Positions 21,893-26,048 of a stretch of DNA of 26,048 bases are shown piece by piece. Origin of the DNA: DAOSVX01 sp964616495 (GTDB taxonomy: Bacteria; Bacillota_I; Bacilli_A; RF39; UBA660). Made by a program: the position numbers and the translations under genes. The first letter of the stretch is position 1. Each line of letters begins with the position of its first letter. Under the pieces are notes generated by a model. The model was given only the letters and a program-made list of their open reading frames with translations, was not told the DNA's origin and ran no database searches. Location: positions 1 to 26,048 of the forward strand of contig CAZTRF010000011.1 in the NCBI GenBank assembly GCA_964616495.1, given 5' to 3'.

Positions 21893-23500
21893 TTAACTAT
21901 CTAATAAAAATATATATCTCTTGTCTCTAACAGTAAGCTCCAATCGAATATCTGTAGCTTCTTTTATTTCATCGTAAACTTCTAATATTAGTTTGTTTTC
22001 AAGTTTTGATGTTGATTTATTAATTGGCTTATAAGTATAGGCTTTTCCGTCTAAATTATAGCTTACTTTTATAAAATTATTAAAAAAAGTATTAGTGTTG
22101 TTTTTAATATTAACTGTATATATTGAGCTTTCATCTAATTTTAATTCATAATCAAATATCATTAAAGTTTTGCTTCTTTCGGTTTGGAATGAAGCATCTA
22201 TGACATCTATTGAATTATAACATTTAATAGATGTGCAATATTCATAAGCAAATTTATATTTGGGAGTAGAAAAATAATTTTTGAGGGTTAGACTGCTGCT
22301 ATTTAAGTTAGAGTATCTTAGGGAAACGGTATCCCCAATATTAACCACTTCAACATTTTCGATTGTTTCTATGAGAGTTGGAGTTAAAGTAATTTCACGA
22401 TATTTAGCAATTAGGCTACCATCTTGATATTCTAATTGATCTTGAATTTTTAATTTATAGTTTTTTTGAATATTAGCTTTTGGCAATTCGTAAATTATAG
22501 TATAAACATTTGATACTCCCGATTTTAAAATTTGCTTATCATAAGGAATTCCTAAATCTATAAAGTATTCATTTCTATTTTGAGTTGGATATACATTTTT
22601 GCCATCAATTTGAAGTCTAAAGTCTGTTAAAGTTAATATTTGATCAATCGCTGTTTTATTGGTTATATCAAAAATTATTGCTAGGTAGTACTTATTCTCA
22701 GTTATAACATTGCCATTATAATCATAAGGAGTTAAGATTGATCCTAAAGTATTTATTTTATAATAACTAGTACTAAACTTTTCTGACTCTTTATAAGTCT
22801 TAGTATATTCTTTAGTACCGATACTAATAGTAGTTGCTATCATTGTAATAACTATTATGGCTATACAAGCCGATAAAAATTTATTTTCAATAATTTTATA
22901 TTTTAATTCTCGAAAAAATCTTCTTATTTTTCTTTTTAGTTTATAATCGTTAAAATTTAGTTCAAACTCAAATTCTTCGCTATCTGAAGCACTTATTTCT
23001 AAATCATTAAGGTCTTTAGCAAAATCAAATTTTCTAATATCGAAGCCAATTCCTCTGATTAATGAAAAAATCAAGAAAAAGTACTGCGGTAACGAAATTA
23101 TCAAAGATACGTCACGATAGGCTCTTATTGTCTTACTAGCAAGTTCGACACTCTCGAGAGTCTTTAGTCCGCCATAGGCAACGGTTATAGCTACAAATAA
23201 AATTATATAATAAATTATTAACCAAACATAAAATTTAGTTGGTTTTTCTTTTTGTTTTAATAAAACATAAATAGTTAAGGTTAATCCTAAAACGAGTAAA
23301 ATGCCAACATACATAAAAACATTAACGTAAGATCCGGCTATAACTCCGCCGGTCATTGAATAACCGCTTTGAGTATAACTATTAAAAAGGTCAAAAATAT
23401 TATAGGTCTTAATTGCTAAATAAATAAGTAAAAATGCTAAAATTAAATGAATTAATTTAAATCTTTTTATTAAAAAGGCATATGGTTTTCTTAATATCAC
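21893..23500 (-). CDS. Polytopic membrane protein with large extracytoplasmic beta domain, unknown function (535 aa)
   Basis: Unrecognised. Four hydrophobic helices (about 15-35, 58-82, 91-110, 131-150) form an N-terminal membrane bundle. An acidic then basic cytoplasmic stretch follows (about 155-205), then a fifth helix (207-228). The remaining 300 residues should lie outside. They are beta-rich, with ITNKTAIDQILTLTDFRLQIDGKNVYP and a second similar stretch, in the manner of DUF4352-like immunoglobulin-fold domains. The start codon is GTG at 23500, chosen for the strong AAGGAGGGG just upstream. It lies 15 nt after the S41 protease gene and is surely co-transcribed with it. The protease might process it or share a role in envelope maintenance; this is inferred from the operon only. 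Confidence 0.8.
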   Translation of the reverse strand: MILRKPYAFLIKRFKLIHLILAFLLIYLAIKTYNIFDLFNSYTQSGYSMTGGVIAGSYVNVFMYVGILLVLGLTLTIYVLLKQKEKPTKFYVWLIIYYIILFVAITVAYGGLKTLESVELASKTIRAYRDVSLIISLPQYFFLIFSLIRGIGFDIRKFDFAKDLNDLEISASDSEEFEFELNFNDYKLKRKIRRFFRELKYKIIENKFLSACIAIIVITMIATTISIGTKEYTKTYKESEKFSTSYYKINTLGSILTPYDYNGNVITENKYYLAIIFDITNKTAIDQILTLTDFRLQIDGKNVYPTQNRNEYFIDLGIPYDKQILKSGVSNVYTIIYELPKANIQKNYKLKIQDQLEYQDGSLIAKYREITLTPTLIETIENVEVVNIGDTVSLRYSNLNSSSLTLKNYFSTPKYKFAYEYCTSIKCYNSIDVIDASFQTERSKTLMIFDYELKLDESSIYTVNIKNNTNTFFNNFIKVSYNLDGKAYTYKPINKSTSKLENKLILEVYDEIKEATDIRLELTVRDKRYIFLLDS

Positions 23501-23515
23501 AAATACCCCTCCTTT

Positions 23516-24682
23516 TTATTCTGAAAGTAATTCTACAGCCTTTAGTAACTGAAGATCGGCGTCTTCATTAGTGACTTCATAATCAGGTTTAATTCCTATT
23601 CCATCAATACATATTCCACTCGGAATAAGCCATTTAGCAATTGTATACTTTAATAATCCACCATCTTCTAAAGAAGAAGTTTGCTGAATTTTACCTTTAC
23701 CATAAGTAGTTTTTCCTACAAAGGTTGCTTTGTAAGTGTCTTTCATAGCTCCAATTAGTATTTCTGAAGCAGAAGCAGAAAGTTCATTTCCTAAAAGAAC
23801 TATTTTATAATCACGATATTCATCAGTTTTATCTAAAAAATCATTTTTATCATTTTTTGATTCAACACTATATATTTTTTCACCTTTTTTTAAGAACAAC
23901 TCTAAAATATCGGTAACTGAAGTTAGATATCCTCCTGTATCTCCCCTTACATCAATAATTAATGAATCAATTTTTTGACTTTCAAGATTTTCTAGCTTAG
24001 TTTTGAATTGAGAATAGGTATTAGAAGCAAAGGTTGTAATTGCTATGTACCCAATCTTTCCTTTGTCATTATTTATTATCTCTGAATAAACCGAAGGAAT
24101 GTCTACTTTTTCAGTTTTAATAGTAAATTCTTTTATTTCTTCTTTTCTTTTAATTTTTAACTTAACATCATTGATACTAGAAGTTATTTCTTCAGTTACA
24201 TCACTAAGTTCACGTCCTATGACTGTTTTTCCATTAAGTTCGGTAATAATATCATTTGCTAAAATGCCTGCTTTAAATGCTGGAGAATTATCAAAAACCT
24301 CTAAGACTAGAATTCCACCTTCAGTAGCTGTTATTCTAACGCCTACGCCTTTATATTCACCCTTAAGACTCTCTAATAAAGTTTCAGTTTGTTCTTTATC
24401 TAAGTAAGTAGTATAAGGATCTTTAAAATAGGTAGTCATTGAACTAATTACGGTATCCATTAATTCTTTTTCATCTATATCTTCATAATAATTATTCACT
24501 AGTGTTTGATAGGCTTCAATAAAATTAGCAATGTTTTCATCTTTAATATTAATAATTTCAGTTTCGGTTTTTACCCTTTTACTAATTATTAAACCACTCG
24601 ATAAAACAACAACTATTGTTGTGAATAATACTATCAAAAGGACTTCTTTTAAATTAAAAGTTTTCTGATCTTTGAATTTCAT
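23516..24682 (-). CDS. S41 family C-terminal processing peptidase (CtpA/CtpB type)
   Basis: An extracytoplasmic serine protease that trims protein C-termini. It has one N-terminal helix (about 13-34). A PDZ domain (about 105-185) contains GVGVRITATEGGILVLEVFDNSPAFKAGI and ANDIITELNG. The tail-specific protease domain has the catalytic serine in LSASASEIL (Ser304) and the lysine 25 residues later in TTYGKG (Lys329), the Ser-Lys dyad spacing of the family. The 388-residue length is near the family norm for CtpA. The ribosome site is GGGTGATAGC close to the ATG; the promoter, in a palindromic AT stretch at about 24685-24715, is not clear. The next gene downstream (535 aa) is in the same operon. 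Confidence 0.93.
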   Translation of the reverse strand: MKFKDQKTFNLKEVLLIVLFTTIVVVLSSGLIISKRVKTETEIINIKDENIANFIEAYQTLVNNYYEDIDEKELMDTVISSMTTYFKDPYTTYLDKEQTETLLESLKGEYKGVGVRITATEGGILVLEVFDNSPAFKAGILANDIITELNGKTVIGRELSDVTEEITSSINDVKLKIKRKEEIKEFTIKTEKVDIPSVYSEIINNDKGKIGYIAITTFASNTYSQFKTKLENLESQKIDSLIIDVRGDTGGYLTSVTDILELFLKKGEKIYSVESKNDKNDFLDKTDEYRDYKIVLLGNELSASASEILIGAMKDTYKATFVGKTTYGKGKIQQTSSLEDGGLLKYTIAKWLIPSGICIDGIGIKPDYEVTNEDADLQLLKAVELLSE

Positions 24683-24716
24683 GCTATCACCCTATCATCA
24701 TATATAATATGATAAC

Positions 24717-24748
24717 ATAAAAAAACTTTAATTAAAATAATTAAAGTT
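24717..24748 (-). terminator. Terminator of the 158-aa gene
   Basis: Perfect 11-bp stem AACTTTAATTA/TAATTAAAGTT (24738-24748 with 24724-24734), 3-nt loop, then T7 on the minus strand. The TAA stop overlaps the stem. Confidence 0.8.
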
Positions 24749-25223
24749 ATTTATTTAATTGTTTGTATATATCTGTATAGCCTTCAATATACTCAGTTAT
24801 TTTATTGTTTTCCACTTTAAGCAAGGTTCCACTTTTTATTTTCATATCTTTTAATTCTGTAGCCTTTGGATTAGAATCACTTTCTACCAAATATTTTTCG
24901 TTAATTGCTAAATACATATTAACATAATATAGTTTTGTTGCAGTAGTAGACTTTAAATAATTTTCTTGCAAAGAATCATATGTAGCTGCCCCGTCATCTT
25001 CGGTTGTATACAAAAGTACATAATATTCTTTTTCAGGTCTACTTAGCATTAAACCTATAATGGTTTCATTTTTGGTTACTGTAGCCGTTTCAGAGTCCAC
25101 ATTATTATTTTCGTTTTTAACCACTACTCTACTCGTAAAATAATAAATAAGTCCTAAAAATATCACTACTGCAACCAAGATTTTAATAAATTTCATTGGT
25201 TCAAAGTCTTCTGCTTTTTTCAT
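24747..25223 (-). CDS. Membrane-anchored thioredoxin-fold-like protein without CxxC (158 aa)
   Basis: It has a single N-terminal helix (about 13-31) and then an extracytoplasmic domain. The phrases KEYYVLLYTTEDDGAATYDSLQENYL, KLYYVNMYLAINEKYL and IKSGTLLKVENNKITEYIEGYTDIYKQL follow the order of a thioredoxin fold: strand, active-site loop, strand, and the 'GTP-TL-ng' strand. The active-site cysteines are absent (TTEDDGA) and the cis-proline is not there, so redox activity is unlikely. The fold call is pattern-based and moderate. The start is placed at 25223: GGTGATATTT precedes this ATG, while the in-frame ATG at 25235 overlaps that ribosome site and lies at the predicted transcription start. 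Confidence 0.72.
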   Translation of the reverse strand: MKKAEDFEPMKFIKILVAVVIFLGLIYYFTSRVVVKNENNNVDSETATVTKNETIIGLMLSRPEKEYYVLLYTTEDDGAATYDSLQENYLKSTTATKLYYVNMYLAINEKYLVESDSNPKATELKDMKIKSGTLLKVENNKITEYIEGYTDIYKQLNK

Positions 25224-25240
25224 AAATATCACCATTTGAT

Positions 25241-25249
25241 ATTATATCA
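25241..25249 (-). promoter_or_regulatory. Promoter of the 158-aa gene, extended -10
   Basis: Minus strand TGA followed by TATAAT (25241-25246). A weak -35 (TTTACT, 16-bp spacing) lies within the preceding terminator stem. The leader is about 11 nt. Confidence 0.6.
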
Positions 25250-25250
25250 T

Positions 25251-25284
25251 AAAAAGTTGGAAAGTAAATATCTTACTTTCCAAC
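25251..25284 (-). terminator. Terminator of the DUF4367-like gene
   Basis: Perfect 12-bp stem GTTGGAAAGTAA/TTACTTTCCAAC (25273-25284 with 25256-25267), 5-nt loop, then T5. The TAA stop is inside the stem. Confidence 0.88.
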
Positions 25285-25998
25285 ACTGATAGAATTATTT
25301 GAATTTAATGATGATGCTATTAAAATCATTTCTTCGGTAGTTAGGTCATTGCTTGAAATATAGTATTCAATGTTATTTCTAGTCCAATTAATAGAATTGG
25401 CACTTATTGCTCCATAGGTTTCTTCTAATAATAAAGGCTCCCCATAAACCGGAATTATTTCAAATTCGTTAGACACTTTAACAGTTTCTTCTACTAATAT
25501 AAAGTTTTTTGTCCCTGCAAAAGTTAATATTACTCTTTCTTCATCTTCTACATTAATGACATTTTTATCTTTTAAATAGGTTTCTTCCGGAATATACAAA
25601 GGATAAACAATATTATCTATTAATCCAGTCGATTCGGTTTTTGGTACTTCTTCTTCTATGTAACTATTTAAAATAAATTTTTCTTTATTAATAGTGGCCT
25701 TGTAATCAATTTTACTAAAGAACACTTCAATTTTTTTGGTATCACTCTCATCATGAATAGTAATGAACAATAAATTCATATTTTTATCAAAATGAATTTT
25801 TTCGGTTTTTAGTTTAGGATTATTAGGATAATTAGCTTTAACCGTTACAATAATATAGTCATCAGTTTCATCTATTTTCTTTTCAGAGTCATTTTTAAGA
25901 TCATTTATGACCGATTCTAAGATATAGGCTTGAGAACTATTATTAGGCCATTCGCTTTGAAATTTAAAGCTCTTATTGAGAGATGGAGTTACCACCAT
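25273..25998 (-). CDS. LolA/DUF4367-like protein, apparently lacking its N-terminal half
   Basis: The visible 241 residues match, from memory, the second half of a Bacillota LolA-like lipoprotein family (YdcC-type). VVTPSLNKSFKFQSEWPNNSSQAYILESVI is the segment that follows the first strands. VKANYPNNPKLKTEKIHFDKNMNLLFITI is a mid-domain hairpin. The C-terminus (LTFAGTKNFILVEE to INWTRNNIEYYISSNDLTTEEMILIASSL) looks like DUF4367. Such proteins normally begin with a lipoprotein signal and about 100 further residues. Here an in-frame TAA lies at 26020-26022 and no signal peptide is encoded. Possible starts are ATG 25998 or TTG 26007, neither with a good ribosome site. Either the gene is 5'-truncated or frameshifted, or the last bases of the window are unreliable. 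The intact terminator suggests a once normal gene. Confidence 0.6.
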   Translation of the reverse strand: MVVTPSLNKSFKFQSEWPNNSSQAYILESVINDLKNDSEKKIDETDDYIIVTVKANYPNNPKLKTEKIHFDKNMNLLFITIHDESDTKKIEVFFSKIDYKATINKEKFILNSYIEEEVPKTESTGLIDNIVYPLYIPEETYLKDKNVINVEDEERVILTFAGTKNFILVEETVKVSNEFEIIPVYGEPLLLEETYGAISANSINWTRNNIEYYISSNDLTTEEMILIASSLNSNNSISVGK

Positions 25999-26048
25999 AA
26001 CACACAAGAGTTTAACTTTTTAATACAAATTTAGTATAGTTTTATCTT

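Noticed and set aside
25224..25235. Upstream ATG at 25235 for the 158-aa gene
   Set aside because: It overlaps the GGTGATA ribosome site of the ATG at 25223 and lies at the predicted transcription start.

Overview
The window is about 26 kb of AT-rich DNA (by eye roughly 30% G+C). It looks like a chromosome fragment of a low-GC anaerobic Bacillota, probably an uncultured gut-type Bacilli lineage. The basis is Gram-positive style AAGGAGG ribosome sites, a pcrA/ligA neighbourhood, a tRNA-Cys with encoded CCA, a SipW-type signal peptidase and an NADH-linked [FeFe] hydrogenase. The lineage is inference; the standard code with TGA as stop fits. Most genes are on the minus strand. No stretch over 300 bases lacks a gene or RNA.

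Left part (1-5925, minus): a partial NAD-dependent DNA ligase, a sugar-nucleotide type nucleotidyltransferase and the PcrA helicase, whose helicase motif II is interrupted by a 10-N assembly gap. Beyond them lies a coupled pair of unrecognised proteins (577 and 95 aa) with its own promoter. Next (6046-8549, plus) is a compact NitT/TauT-type ABC importer operon: binding protein, ATPase, permease. Then come a plus-strand PAP2-family membrane phosphatase (8619-9257) and, convergent to it, psd and pssA, the two steps from CDP-diacylglycerol and serine to phosphatidylethanolamine.

Centre (10818-17465): a surface-protein locus, the most distinctive part of the window. Five tandem paralogs carry a SipW-class signal peptide of the kind found on TasA and camelysin. 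With them are an archaeal/ER-type signal peptidase, a membrane-anchored protein with five thrombospondin-3-like calcium-loop repeats, a separately promoted exported protein of unknown function, and a divergent 79-aa membrane protein. I read it as a dedicated export and assembly system for a TasA-like surface or matrix layer. The first paralog has its own promoter, abutted by a 15-bp direct repeat with 22-bp spacing.

Right part (17482-26048, minus): hydC-hydB-hydA encode a trimeric NADH-dependent [FeFe] hydrogenase. Upstream is a predicted small RNA of about 95 nt with C-rich hairpin loops, then tRNA-Cys. Beyond these are an unknown polytopic protein, an S41 C-terminal processing protease, a thioredoxin-fold-like membrane protein without a CxxC, and a LolA/DUF4367-like protein that appears to lack its N-terminal half at the window edge.

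Regulatory layout is unusually uniform. Nearly every promoter I can place has an extended -10 (TGn before the hexamer). Several genes have leaders of about 10-12 nt whose ribosome site is GGTGA rather than GGAGG. Terminator hairpins commonly contain the stop codon of the gene they end, and some run directly into the next promoter.
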